NCBI RefSeq assembly: GCF_964355755.1
Contig: NC_092677.1
Coordinates: 4,531,001 to 4,595,000 of the forward strand
Length of the DNA: 64,000 bases
Direction of reading: 5' to 3'
DNA from: Antedon mediterranea
Lineage: Eukaryota; Echinodermata; Crinoidea; Comatulida; Antedonidae
In this document: in pieces, positions 34,434-46,415 of the stretch
Numbering within the stretch: the first letter of the stretch is position 1
Layout of the letters: each line of letters starts with the position of its first letter
Notes under the pieces: generated by a model
Databases searched by the model: none
Seen by the model: the letters and a program-made list of their open reading frames with translations, nothing else
Told to the model about the DNA's origin: nothing
Translations under genes and position numbers: made by a program

Positions 34434-37400
34434 ATGGCCGAAAAATTGTTGACTTGTTTGGAGCCGTTTACATTTTCAATGTTTCGAGATGGAGTTAAAG
34501 ATATTGTCAGAATGGGGAGTATATTGGTAAGTTATTGACATTGAATAACTATTATGTTTTATATTACTGTAGTATAGGAATAGTAGGCCTACTACATAAT
34601 CCATTTGCCATGCAGTGGTCAACGGTTTAGTAAAGTGGTTAGGCCTATACTTACCATCATTTACGTGTAGGCATATCTCAAGTGAAATGTGGGGACTAAA
34701 ATATTTTAACCCACCAATCATTAGGCCTATATGCCTATTGTTTATTGTAACTGATCTTAAAAAAAGTATAGTCCTCTAAAAGTTATCATCCTCTTCGCCA
34801 TGTTATAGTTAATTAACAGTAAATAGTAGCAATAAAAACATGTTTTATACTTGTTTTATTTTTATTTTTTACAGGCATTGTCACTTTGTCTCGAGTACCT
34901 TATGTTTACGGTATGTGTGTTGTTCTGCAGTCGTTTAGGTCAGACTGAAATGGCTGCCATAACGTTAGCACAATCGGTAAGCATGTTCAATACATGACAT
35001 GATACGAGCAGGCAGTTTTTAATTACAACTGAATCCTGGTATGTTTTAACATGTTTAAGATGTTTAAAAGATTCACGGCGTTAAAGCTTGGTTCCCCACA
35101 ATGCAACCTACGCAACGTAACAAAATGCCCTTCAAATAATTGTGTTTGCTCCCGCCTGCGTGAAATCAAACCTGTGATTTTTGCAGCACTGTTACGTCGT
35201 CGGTTCCCAATCAAAAGCATTCGAACTGTCGCTTGTGATTGGTCAATTCCCTTGTGTTGCGGCTTACGTCCTTGCGTTGCGTCCTAGTGGGAACCAAGCT
35301 TTACCTAAGTAAATCTAACCATTTAATCATTAATTTACGAAACTTTATTCACTATACCTATAGTTTATAGCCACATTTTGCCTTGTTCCGGCAGCTTGTT
35401 CAATGACAGTTTGTAATACATACTTTTCAGTTGTAAGTATTAATGAATCCTTTTTACTAAAACTTGGTTACCACTAGCGACGCAACCTACGCAACGTAAG
35501 AAAATGCCATTCCAATAATTGTGTTTACCCCCGCCTGCGTGAAATAAAACCTGCGATGTTTCCAGTATTATTGCGTAGTCGGTTCCCACTTGTGATTACG
35601 CAATACATCACTTTGCGTCAATACGTCGCTGCGTTGCGTTGCGTTCTAGTGGAAACCACGCTTAAAAACAACATTTATTTTTAGTCGATCTTACTATATT
35701 TTGCTTTAAATTAGTTTTTTCATATGTAAATAATTTGTTTTCGATCCAATGTTTGGTCAAAGTGAATAACCATTATGTGACATTAAAATGGCATATTATT
35801 TAAAAAAAAACACGGTTTTGAATATTATTTTTTTGCGGGAGGGGGGTGGGGGTGGACAATATTATCTTGATACTAAAATACATTTTTTACAGGGTCATGG
35901 AGCAAACCTCGGACGATCACAAGGAATCTACCTTCAAAAGATGGTGTATCTATCAATAATTGCGTCACTTCTCTGTAGTGCTGTACTTATAAATATTGAA
36001 GATATTTTAATATTAATAATTGACGAACCAGATATAATTGTGTAAGTATGTTATGGAATAAGTAAGGACCTACTTGAACAATGCTATTATAATGTTGTTT
36101 GTGTTATTCCTTTGCATCAAAAGAAAATTAAAGTATAGTAACAATCAATAAAAGTGACAATTATTATTTTGACGCTTGTTTGTATTTATTTGCTCTTAGA
36201 TTTGCGGGAATTGTTATACGGAGATTTATTCCAGCTACTTTTGTAAGTACTTTAGCTTATTATCAGTGATGTATCTCCACATACGACAATATTTTGCCAG
36301 TATCAAGGAATATTCCGTAATACAGTATTCATATTATCACATGTGGTACTACCTGTATCATGTAAGGTCAGATTAAGGATTAGGTTATGGTCTATGATAC
36401 AGTACTATGATACATGTAAAACATGTGATGCTGTATTAAGATTTTTTCCTGATACTGAAGAAATATTGATACAGTACCAAAAATCGGGGGCTATATTTGT
36501 ACATTTATAGTTATATAATGTATAGGTATAGTTATGTTATTGCAGAGTGGATGAAAATACAAGCTAAAGTAGTATACGTATGAAACGCCATATGTGCCAA
36601 ACTATTTAACTTTTTACTAATATCAAAACTCCGTCTCCAACCTAGACTAAGTGGATGCAAGTTTGTTTTAATAAAAAAAAATGAGAGTACCGTATATCGA
36701 AGGGTAATACTGTTATTTTGGTATACTTGTTAGGCTGTATTTATCACCATTGGTCTTAGTCGAATATTGCAATGCAGAGACAAGATTGGCGTTACAGCAA
36801 TAGCAGCTATCGTCAGTGTATGTTTTAATATACTACTTAATTACATTCTAGTTTATGTGTTGGACATGGGATTCAGGTAAAATAAATGATTTTTTAAAAT
36901 ATTTTAACTAATAAATGTTTGCAAATTTGGATATTGATTCTGATCGCTCAATGACAGTACCACTGACGAACATGTTAGGTCAGCCTTTAGTTCAACTTGA
37001 TTAAGCTGCGTTTACACGCACTAGGTTAGGCTTTTATAGGACGGGATAAAGCTGATCCGAATCATTTCCGAGTTACTTAACGACGTACGTAATCATTCCG
37101 TGTCGTTAAATTCGAAATTACTCCCGATAGTTTTTGTTAAACCATACACGTTTGAACCACAAGTGAAATGGTAAAGCTCTGTCTACACTATCAACCTTTA
37201 TGTGATGGGCCAATATATGGACATGATGATCATATCACTACCATATTTGAGCATATCACTGCCATATTTGAGCATATCACTGCCATATTTGAGCATATCA
37301 CTGCCATATTTGAGCATATCACTGCCATATTTGAGAGTATAGACAGAGCTTAAGATTGACTGCAGGACTGGTATAAAATCCGATTGAGAAAAGCGTATAC

Positions 37401-40400
37401 AGCTAGTTTGCATGACAGTTTGACGTCACCAGTGATATGTTATAATATAATTTGATCAATAAAATAACAGTATGGGCTTTTACACCATTTATTTATAGGG
37501 GATCGGCTATAGCTGTGGTTGTTGCACAATACATTAATTGTATTTTATTAGCAGTATATGTATACAAGTACGAAGATCTTGAGTGTAAGTTGTATCACCA
37601 TTTCCAGCTTCAGGTCAAGCGAAAAAGAGCGGCAACTTTTTATAACTAATGTATTTAATTTATAATTTGTTAATACATTTTTTTTCTTTTTTTTTTTTGC
37701 AGTTTTTTCTCTCAAATCTCTGGAGAATTGGGGCGAATTTTTCTCAATTGCTGTACACGGAGGGCTTACGTACGAAATAATGCAGGTGTGCATCATGGTC
37801 TGTTACATACTATCAGGTATGGTTAACAATTCAAGTACTACTTTTCTTCTCAATGACACTGAAAACCCTAAATTCGACTGTCGCGTACAAAAGTCGTTTC
37901 ATTTATCATATGGTGTTTTACGCGTAAAGGCTAACATCTCTTTAGGTGCCCGCCAGTGGTGATTTACATATAATTATTTTATTCAACATTTTTTCTTTTA
38001 TAAATAGAATAGCAGTGACGAAAGTTTAATTAATTGGTGCCCGCTCACCCAAGCATGCAGGGCCCTAAAGCGTGGTTCCCACTACGACACAACGCAACGA
38101 CATATTGACGCAAAGTGCTGTATTGCGTAATCACAAGTGGGAACCGACGCAACCGTGCTGCAAATATCGCAGGTTTGATTTCAGGCAGGCGGGGGAAAAC
38201 AAAATTATTGGAATGGCATTTTCTTACGTTACGTTACGTCGCTAGTGGGAACCACGCTTTAAAATGCATTGCCAAGGACGCGAGTCCCTAATGATCAGCT
38301 TCAGCTAGATGGACCACCATCATTAAATATTGCGGAAATAAATACAAATAAATAAACATAAGATTAAAAGGAAAGTAAGTCTATGGAAGTTATTTTGTGT
38401 TTATAATGAATTAGTTATGTTAACTAATATTATTTTTATAGAACGATTTGGGGCCATTGATGTTGCAGTTTTTGGTGCATTTAACATACTTGCAGCGTAC
38501 GTTCTTATAGTAAGTTGTTGTTGGTCATATTATATAAATATGTTTCAAGAGTCCTAAATTGTTTGTTGATGATCTTTTCCTCTTACTTATGAAAACAAGA
38601 CCGAGCTGCACATCCAACAAATAAAACCCTTCACTAAAACGGCAGTCCTTGTCAAATTTCATCCGATTCCGCAGCTGTCACTAGATAGATTCTAACTGAC
38701 TATCGCAAGTCATTTAAATACGAGTCTAGCTTTATTAAATACTTTTAACAGAATTAGAAAAATTCAAGAAATCTTTTATATTAACGTGTCGTTTTAATAT
38801 ATTTCAGATGTTGATAGGATTCTGTGTTTCATTGACGATTATGGTTGGTCAATACTTGGGACAAAATGATTCGAAAAAGGCCAAAATTATTGTGGAGATA
38901 GCGTTTATTTTTATATGTAAGTCAATTACTCAAGTAAGCCGTTGTACCGTGTTGAATTATTGTTTTATATTATTGAATATTGTTATCTACAAAATTATTA
39001 CAATGACTAGAATAATAATTGACCGAGATCTGTGTTTTAGTAAGCGTTGCAGTCGTTATTGGTGTTACACTCTTCTTGTTACGAGATTATGCTGGATATG
39101 TTTACACCAATGATAGGTATGTATGCAAATTAAGAAGATATCCCCTTTATGCTCTTATTTCGAATTAGATTATGGAGTAATCCAAGGAATTATCACAGAA
39201 ATAAAGAGCCATCAGAATTATGAATTGTTACCATGGATATAGATTAAGAATGTAGTGCCTCACTCTACCCTAATAGTTCTGTATTGGACGAATCCCAGAA
39301 ATATCTGACATGGACAACAGATGACTGCCCGCATGAAATTTCTTCAATTCAGCAATTCGGAGTTTCGTTAAGCTAAAACTACTTACTTTATTGCTGGTCC
39401 GCCAGATAGTCTGATGACTTTCCCGCCTCGGCTGCCTTGCTTATATCTCGGATTGCTTTCTTCCAGTCCTGTCTGTTTTCTCTGAAACGTTTCTATACCT
39501 TTGGTTAAAATGCTGGAATTTTTTCAATCCACAATTTCCTTCATGAGACACATGTCGCGCAGCACTTGAATTCTCCAATTTGTTTACAATACTAAATACA
39601 ACAATTTTTTACATTTATCCCTTATCCTGTAGAGAAATAATAATGGCATTTTCAAAGATAATATTTTTGGCTGGGATATATGTTGTCTCGGTAACGACTG
39701 AGGTAGGTTGTATTGAAAGTTATTGTTCAAAACAAGTATAATATTACATTAAATTTGGAATAAAATTTAGCCATATTTTTGTTTTGGTTGTTTAACTGTT
39801 TTTCTGATTGTGATCAGGCGATTATCAAGGCAATATTACAAGCAATTGGTAGACAGAACGTTGGATCTCTTACCAGCCTGATTTCCTACTCAATTGGACT
39901 TGTATTAGCTGCTGTATTTGCATTCAAATTACATTGGAAAACAACAGGTAATTTTAAGGCTTGATCGGTTTGAGTGATTTCTACAACTTCTTTTGTCATC
40001 ATCATTTTCATTTTCATCGTCAACATAAATATCATCACCACTACTCGATTTGATTGTATTCACCCGACTCTGCAGCTATAACTAGATCAAGTCTAACTGA
40101 CTATCGCAAGTCAACTAGAAACGAGTCTGACTGTAATAAATACTTATTAAAAGGCGTGATCTTTTTCATTACGTCACTTGTCCATTTATTTTTGCTACGT
40201 AATGAGGTTCAGATCTGCATACAAGGTATAACGAATTGCAATAGTCAGTTAGACTCTATCCAATGACAGCTGCAAAATCGGGTTTTGTACTCACCACCGA
40301 TCATTCGGTTCAGTACCTTTCTTGCGGCCACTGGTTGTTAAAGCATTGACATATGAAACTGATTTTACAGGTCTTTGGGCGGGTATCGTAATGGCCGATG

Positions 40401-40881
40401 GCATAGAAGCGTTTATTCTTATTATAGTATTAAACAATATAGATTTTGCAAGAGAATCAGAACTCGTGAGTATTAACGTATATCAAAAGTTAATGAGCTA
40501 GACCCGTTCCCATATGACTTGCTCAGTAGGCCTAAGTCAGGTGTATTTTAGATTAACTTATTAGTCTGCTTTTTGGTTTATACGTTTGTTTCCATTCATA
40601 AAAATGTGTTCTTATTTTAGGCTCTCGAGAGATGTCGTGTATCTGAAGATCAACAGTTATACACAGAAATTGAGGATGATGACGTATCAAAGGAAACACT
40701 ACTGAAAATTGAATCAAATGACGAAAAGATAGAAAATGAAGACATAAAAGAGACAAGGTCACTTATTGAAAATACCGAGTACAAACTGAGCAAGCAAACA
40801 ATTATTATTAGAATATTAAATGTCACAATTCCATTTATAATTTGTTTAGCAAGTTTTTTTATTTATCTTTATCAAAATTAG
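34434..40881 (+). CDS. MATE-family (SLC47-like) transporter, paralogue 2, 15 exons
   Basis: Tandem paralogue of the preceding gene with the same exon phases. Exons: 34434-34526, 34875-34976, 35364-35432, 35893-36041, 36200-36242, 36734-36876, 37499-37584, 37703-37816, 38442-38509, 38808-38916, 39041-39116, 39633-39702, 39818-39947, 40371-40465, 40621-40881. They join to about 535 residues. An in-frame TAG lies ten codons before ATG 34434, which fixes the start at MAEK. Many stretches are identical to paralogue 1 (the GHGANLGRSQG loop, LLRDYAGYVYTNDR, AIGRQN), while the cytosolic linker before the last helix is longer and more acidic (IEDDDVSKE, ENEDIKE). All introns are short except those holding MITEs, so intron 1 here is 348 bases against 24 kb in the neighbour. 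AATAAA at 41007 ends the transcript. Likely a plasma-membrane or brush-border cation exporter by family; substrate unknown. Confidence 0.88.
35082..35303. mobile_element. MITE (GTGGTTCCCACTAG family), MATE2 intron 2
   Basis: TAAAGCTTGGTTCCCCAC at the left and CTAGTGGGAACCAAGCTTTA at the right, 222 bases. Confidence 0.75.
35458..35664. mobile_element. MITE (GTGGTTCCCACTAG family), MATE2 intron 3
   Basis: TAAAACTTGGTTACCACTAG to CTAGTGGAAACCACGCTTA, 207 bases, only about 26 bases after the exon 3 donor. Confidence 0.7.
37172..37352. mobile_element. MITE (CTCTGTCTACACTATCAA family) with an internal minisatellite, MATE2 intron 6
   Basis: Ends TAAAGCTCTGTCTACACTATC and AGTATAGACAGAGCTTA are inverted repeats. 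Inside lie five copies of a 21-base unit (CATATCACTGCCATATTTGAG, about 37231-37335), which produces a false HITAIFE repeat protein. Relatives lie at 61826-62000 and 62365-62447. Confidence 0.7.
38066..38261. mobile_element. MITE (GTGGTTCCCACTAG family), MATE2 intron 8
   Basis: TAAAGCGTGGTTCCCACTA to CTAGTGGGAACCACGCTTTA, 196 bases. Confidence 0.75.
40062..40287. mobile_element. MITE (CGATTTTGCAGCTGTCA family), MATE2 intron 13
   Basis: CACCCGACTCTGCAGCTATAACTAGAT at the left is the inverse of the right end ATCCAATGACAGCTGCAAAATCGGGT. TCTAACTGACTATCGCA and GCAATAGTCAGTTAGA also pair. Confidence 0.65.
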
Positions 40882-41006
40882 TATGTATTAAAAATCAGTT
40901 ATTGTTATCTCTCATAAAATGGCCTTCGTCATTTAAGATTTAAGAATACGTAAAATATTTAATTGTACAAAATCATTAACTTTCTAGGTTTAATAATTTT
41001 AGTGTC

Positions 41007-41012
41007 AATAAA
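41007..41012 (+). terminator. Polyadenylation signal of MATE paralogue 2
   Basis: AATAAA about 125 bases after the TAG stop, at a normal distance for an animal 3' UTR. Confidence 0.5.
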
Positions 41013-41155
41013 ATACTGAAATACAGAAGCACAGTAGGCCTATTATTACTATTAATATTTGTCATAAATATTATGTTTCTGATTTCCTAGTTAGATAAAG
41101 GATGTTTTAGACTAGGTCTGCTAAATTTATGAGCCAATCTTATTAGCATAATTTC

Positions 41156-41477
41156 TGTAGGAAACTTTTGGAGGGAACATGTGAACCTCCTCTGAAGCTC
41201 CTAATTTGCATATTGAGTATAAAGAGTAAAATGTTACAGATACAGACAGGAAGAGAATATATTAACATAGTAGAAAGACGTATATAGTATAGAGAAGAAA
41301 GGTCTAGACTGGTAGAAAGTTGTTTTGTATTAATACTGAGTTACAAGAAATAAAAGTTATAGTTGATTATACTTTTTGTGTATGTGGAATCATTGAGCAC
41401 ACAGTCTGTGTACGGTCTCGTGGATTAATACGCCAGAGAAAGCATACGCTCGGAATCAACACTATAAAATCCCTACA
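41156..41477 (+). mobile_element. LTR of a retrotransposon (5' LTR or truncated element)
   Basis: 322 bases with inverted ends TGTAGG/CCTACA and TG..CA termini. A TATAAA lies at 41218 and AATAAA at 41349, in promoter-then-poly(A) order. It is followed directly by TGGTGGCAGCGGT (41478-41490), which has the form and position of a tRNA primer-binding site. No second LTR or gag/pol frames were found downstream, so the element is truncated. Confidence 0.6.
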
Positions 41478-41944
41478 TGGTGGCAGCGGTGAATTTTTTT
41501 TATTGAAGACGTGAAGAGATGGCCACAGTTTACTGTCTGTAGACACAATACCGTACGGATATCGGTGAACCACCTACATCCTTTATCATAATAATTTCAT
41601 AGATAGAATTTAAATCATCCATTTTGTGTTTTGACGTATGTTAGAAGACAAAGAATAAAACAACGAGTTACCGTATCAAATCGTCATCATCATTACATCA
41701 TCATCATCATATAGTTATCATTGTATATAGTCACAAACAAAAATTGGCAAGTAGAAATAAGAGCTTGGTTAATTGAGAATAAGTAAAAGATGATCCGTGA
41801 CAATCACAATGGTTATCCACCAAGTAAGGATACCCAATACAGGATTGCTATGAAGGTTAGATTGTTAACGATTTTTAAAACATTTTTAAGTATAATAGGT
41901 CCATGTGTTTTATTTAAATGTGTATATGTTTTCTGGTCTGTATG

Positions 41945-42140
41945 TAAATGTAAATTACTTTGTATATGTGCTGTACATCAACTGAACTGAAGACAAGAAT
42001 GATTGTTTTTGCTTGGTCCGGTTACACCTGGTGATCAACTCCTATGTTTTTTTAATACTACTTTCCTGCGAACCGCGGATAATGGTAACTTATTAATTGT
42101 TAACGTTTGTATTAAGAGTGTGTTATAAGGAAGTTGTATA
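41945..42140. repeat. Segment duplicated at about 42940-43110, flanking the minisatellite
   Basis: ACTGAAGACAAGAATGATTG, ACCTGGTGATCAACTCC and GGATAATGGTAA occur in the same order in both places. The 42-base array seems to have grown at the left edge of the second copy. Confidence 0.7.
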
Positions 42141-42580
42141 TACAGTACAGTATTGTATTTTAATGTGACTGTCTTTCTTTTCTGGCCCGCTTCTTTTGGG
42201 GCCTATTGTAAATTGTGAATTTGCATACTTATTTCCTTGGTACTTGGTGGTTGTCCTCTTAAATACTCCACAAGCAAGTCTGACAACGAGGCACACAAAT
42301 TATACTTTACACATATAGGCCCTTAGTATAGTGGCTTTTAGTATAGTAGGCCTACTCGCCTAGTAGTAATGGTTTAATTATGTAATTTTTTAATAGCAGT
42401 ATAATCTATAAAACGGATTCTCACATCAATAATAAAAACAATCCACTTAATATTTTAAATCAGACAATGATAAAGATGGTATAGTAATTAGAAATGCATT
42501 AAACATCACGTGACATTATTGCATTAGTCTGAATTATATAGTTATTCGTAGGCCTATTTCAATATTTGTTTTGGTAAAAT

Positions 42581-42955
42581 CAACCATTTCCGACGTATAC
42601 TTTGTATGTGACGTGTGTACATCAACCATTTTCAGCGTATACTTTGTATGTACTGTGTGTACATCAACCATTCCAGCGTATTACTTTGTATGTGACGTGT
42701 GTACATTTACCATTTCCAACGTATACTTTGTATGTGACGTGTACATCAACCATTTCCAGCGTATACTTTGTATATGACGTGTGTACATTAACCATTTCCA
42801 ACGTATACTTTGTATGTGACGTGTGTACATCAACCATTTCCAACGTATTGCTTTTGTATGTGACGTGTGTACATCAACCATTTCCAGCCTATTACTGTTT
42901 ATGTACTGTGTGTACATCAACCACTTCTAGCGTATTACTTTGTATGTGCTGTCAA
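42581..42955. repeat. 42-base minisatellite, about nine copies
   Basis: Unit reads CATCAACCATTTCCAGCGTA then TACTTTGTATGTGACGTGTGTA. The length is a multiple of three, so the array leaves long false open frames on both strands (for example CTSTISNVYFVCD). A single related unit lies at about 41953-41985. Confidence 0.9.
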
Positions 42956-43485
42956 CTGAAGACAAGAATGATTGTTTGTGCTTGGTTTTACCTGGTGATC
43001 AACTCCCATGTTTTGGGGGATAGGCCTACTACGGTCCTGCCAACCACGGATAATGGTAAATAATTATTAATTGTTGACGTTTATTTTAAGTGTTGTTATT
43101 ACGAACGATGTTTGATGGATATATAATACAGTAGGGACCTACGCTTACTTAGTAATCGGATCCAATGCACAGTGCTTGGACCCAAGCTTGATTTAACATC
43201 TTTAAGTAAAAATGAATCTTTCTAAATAGACTCTGCTTTAACACGTTTTCCCTCACCGAGACTTACCCCTACCACACATGGGGATAGATGTGTAGTACCT
43301 ACTGCTGTTGTTTCTATACTTCACAACGATATATTGTAAAGTCCTAAGGAAAGAAAAGTAGATTTATTAGATTAATAGTTGTAATAATAATATAATTAGT
43401 ACTTTTTAGAAACATCTTAATGCAAAATATTATGATAAAATAAATCATCTTTTTAATATAATTAGTTTTCTTATTGTATTTTTAG

Positions 43486-46415
43486 AGGTTGGAAGTGGAG
43501 ATTATAGTTATGATCCCGAAGAATGTGTTATGACTTACAAACACTGGAAAGAACAAAGTAAGACGTGTTGTTATTTTGTATTCCTTTTAATAATACTTAT
43601 TTATTTAAAAACTGAAATTGGTACGCTGATTTACCGTTTATTAAATAAAAACTTGCCAAATGTTGATACATTTTCGATTGTGTAAATATCAGTTAAAGTT
43701 TACTAATAAAATATATAGGTCTAGATTAGTAGGTTTGTTAACATAGTGATTATTTTTGTACAGTATTATTGTTTTCAATTATTAAACGGTATTGTTTTAC
43801 AGGTGGTGTTAGTATGTTCGTGACCAACATTGGTCCTGTTGGAATTTACATTTCAAAGAGTGACAGCTCGTATTTAAGTTTTACGCCGGTTGGAATGGAG
43901 AATGTTCAATTAGTCGACCCTTGGGAGCTTGACTATGATGACACCACATCAACGCTATACTGGTATGATGACGGCAAGATGTCCATTGAACGATATTCAT
44001 TTGACACTAACCAACATGACGTGCTTTTTTCTTTTATATACTGTAAGAAAAAAAAGTCAGTCTATTTTTTAATAAGAAAATAAGCCTCATTATATTTTGA
44101 TAGCAACTTTTTAAACTGTGTAAGCTTATTATAGTACAAATATGCACTCTTTAGAATATTTTAATGCTTGAACCACATCCTACATTGTTTTATTGTTAAA
44201 TAATCAACGAAAACAAAATCATCAGTTACGTCACAAAATCAACGCGTATGCCTACTGAATAGAGCTTAGACAACTTAAACATCTGCACATAAATGGTAAT
44301 TATTATAGTCTATCAAAAAAAAAAAAAAAAAGTTCATAATTTCTCAGCGAAAGCGAAAAGCGTCCTGAATCCGTCTCTCTGTCAAATAATGTCTATGTTG
44401 TTATTCCATACTTTGTCAGGTCTTTCAAGTCCACGTCCTCAGAAAATTAAATTAGGATTACACGTTTTTATTAGATCTTCTTCTACATACATTAAATACA
44501 TAACTCTTATTTGGTTTGAGGGTTTGACATTTAAAATGTCTTTAAAAACGGGGTTGTCTTTTATTTAAAAAATCCTTAGCAAAGCTGTAGGTAGATTATA
44601 TATAATATTATTATAATTTATGTATATTATATGTATATTAAACAACATTGTTTAATATACAAATAATGAATGTTTATGAGTGCAATGGTACAAATAATGG
44701 CACGAGGTGAATGATGAAAGGTTATATCAACGAGGCAAAGCCGAGTTGATATAACCTTTCATCATTCACCTCGTGCCATTATTTGTACCATTACACGAAT
44801 ACAAAACATTCATTATTTGTTTCATCTAGACGTTTTTTTTTCGTACACAAAAATGTTTCAAAAAGTACTATTTAACGATCGTTGAATAGTGCGTACTATT
44901 GCACGCCATGTGACCCACATTCGTCCAATCAAATGACAGGAATTTATATAGGTGTTATATAATATCATTTATAAAGATGTGCGTTTAGCCGTTGATGGAC
45001 CTGGAAAGAAGCTTTATTTAACACTTGATGTTGGAAATACACGTAGAGTAATTGGAGTAATAAATCTGGATGGAATAGACTTAAGAACACTGATTGACAC
45101 AGGATTAATCTATCCATATGCAATTGCGATAGACACAACTAACGGGTATGTCACTCTCTATTGATTCCGTTATGCAATAACTCTCCAATGAGATCAACTA
45201 ACTTCACATACCCATAATATCGATTATTACGTAAACGTGTATTATTAATGCATACAAATCATTTACCTATTTTAATAATGAATTATAGAAAAGTAATAAT
45301 TATTGATGTTTTTTCATACATTCAATATCAGAATTTCAGTTCATTTAATAATATAGCTTTAGTATTATGTGTTTCTCTGGTATGTATGTGACTGTACAGT
45401 AACTGTAAATAACATACTATATTTAATTAGATACCTGTACTGGACTGATGCAGAATTGGAAAGGATAGAGCGAGTGAAGTTAAATGACTTGAGTACAAGA
45501 ACTGCTTTAGTGACAACTGGACTTAGTTATCCAACCGGACTTGTTTTAGCAGTTCCCGGTAAGTTAGAGTCATAAATGTATGCAAGTTATATAATGATAC
45601 TATATAATGATGTGCTAGTATTTGTAATGATGTTATTTGCTGACGACCGCAAGTAGATTAAACTCTTTACTATTGAACAACACGATAATTTCTCAGTAAG
45701 ATCATGGAGTAATTACTCAATGCTAAGACAATGGAGGTATCTCCATGCAAGACTAATTTGGTCATGTTTCATGCACATGTTTTGTGCTGATAAAATGTTA
45801 CAATTATCTGTTATAATGTAATACTATTTTATACTGAATCAACCAAATTATTTTACACCATTTAGACCTTTCAACACTTTGATAAAAAAAATGACCGAGG
45901 TAATAATATTAAGCGCTTAGAAGCATTGTGCAATAAGCGTTATAGGCCTATAGCCTAACAACGAATATTATTATTATTATTTACATTTATAGACCTGTCA
46001 ACAATTTCATACAGTTTAAAACTGCTCACGTATACAATTTTACTATGAGGGAAAGGAGCATATCCATTAAATTGAATTCATCCGCTATTCACTAAAAAAA
46101 AAGCTTTTATATATTTTAGATGGAAAGATGTATTGGTGTGGTTACAAAAAGAGAATGATTGGGGAAGCTAACCTTGATGGATCTAACAGAAGAACGATTA
46201 CGCTTTCTGAAAAGGCACGTCCGTATAACATTGACATTTATAGGAACTACCTGTACTGGACAGATTATGGTGGTGACATATATCGAGTTGATAGAAAAAC
46301 TGGAATATCATCAAATCAAACTAGCGATAGTCGACTTAATACTCCACATGGCTTATATATTTTCAAAAGTAAATATTCTAAGTTAAAGTATTTAAATGAA
46401 ATTGCTGTTAATTAA
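43486..46415 (+). CDS. YWTD beta-propeller (LDL-receptor-class B) protein, partial gene
   Basis: Five in-frame exons with good splice sites: 43486-43557, 43803-44042, 44977-45145, 45431-45558 and 46120-46368. The last can also read through to a TAA at 46413-46415. The product contains YWTD-type propeller repeats: TLYWYDDGKMSIERYSF, YLYWTDAELERIERVKL, MYWCGYKKRMIGEANLDG and YLYWTDYGGDIYRVDRKTG. This matches LDLR class B repeats of the LDLR, LRP, nidogen and egf families, which form extracellular six-bladed propellers. Blade 1 begins near the second exon, and the blade spacing of about 40-45 residues fits. No EGF, LDL-A or signal peptide exon could be assigned. The first exon seen starts mid-codon, so the 5' end is missing, and the 3' end may also continue. 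Exon 3's acceptor lies just downstream of a foldback MITE. Domain call is strong; gene ends are not. Confidence 0.75.
44661..44970. mobile_element. Foldback MITE in intron 2 of the YWTD gene
   Basis: 44661-44819 is an almost perfect palindrome with arms of about 70 bases around GAGGCAAAGCC. The right part (to GGTGTTATATAAT) matches the copy at 30012-30330. Its end lies within about 10 bases of the next exon's acceptor. Confidence 0.75.

Noticed and set aside
37168-37413. HITAIFE / YGSDMLK repeat peptides on both strands
   Set aside because: Translation of the 21-base array inside a MITE.
41790-41990. 66-residue frame (MIRDNHNGYPPSKDTQ…) as the first exon of the YWTD gene
   Set aside because: A GTTAGA donor could be used, but the phase link to 43486 cannot be shown and part of the frame lies in the duplicated non-coding segment.
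42571-43063. 153-residue repeat protein frame
   Set aside because: A 42-base minisatellite keeps all frames open; no start context, splice signal or known domain.
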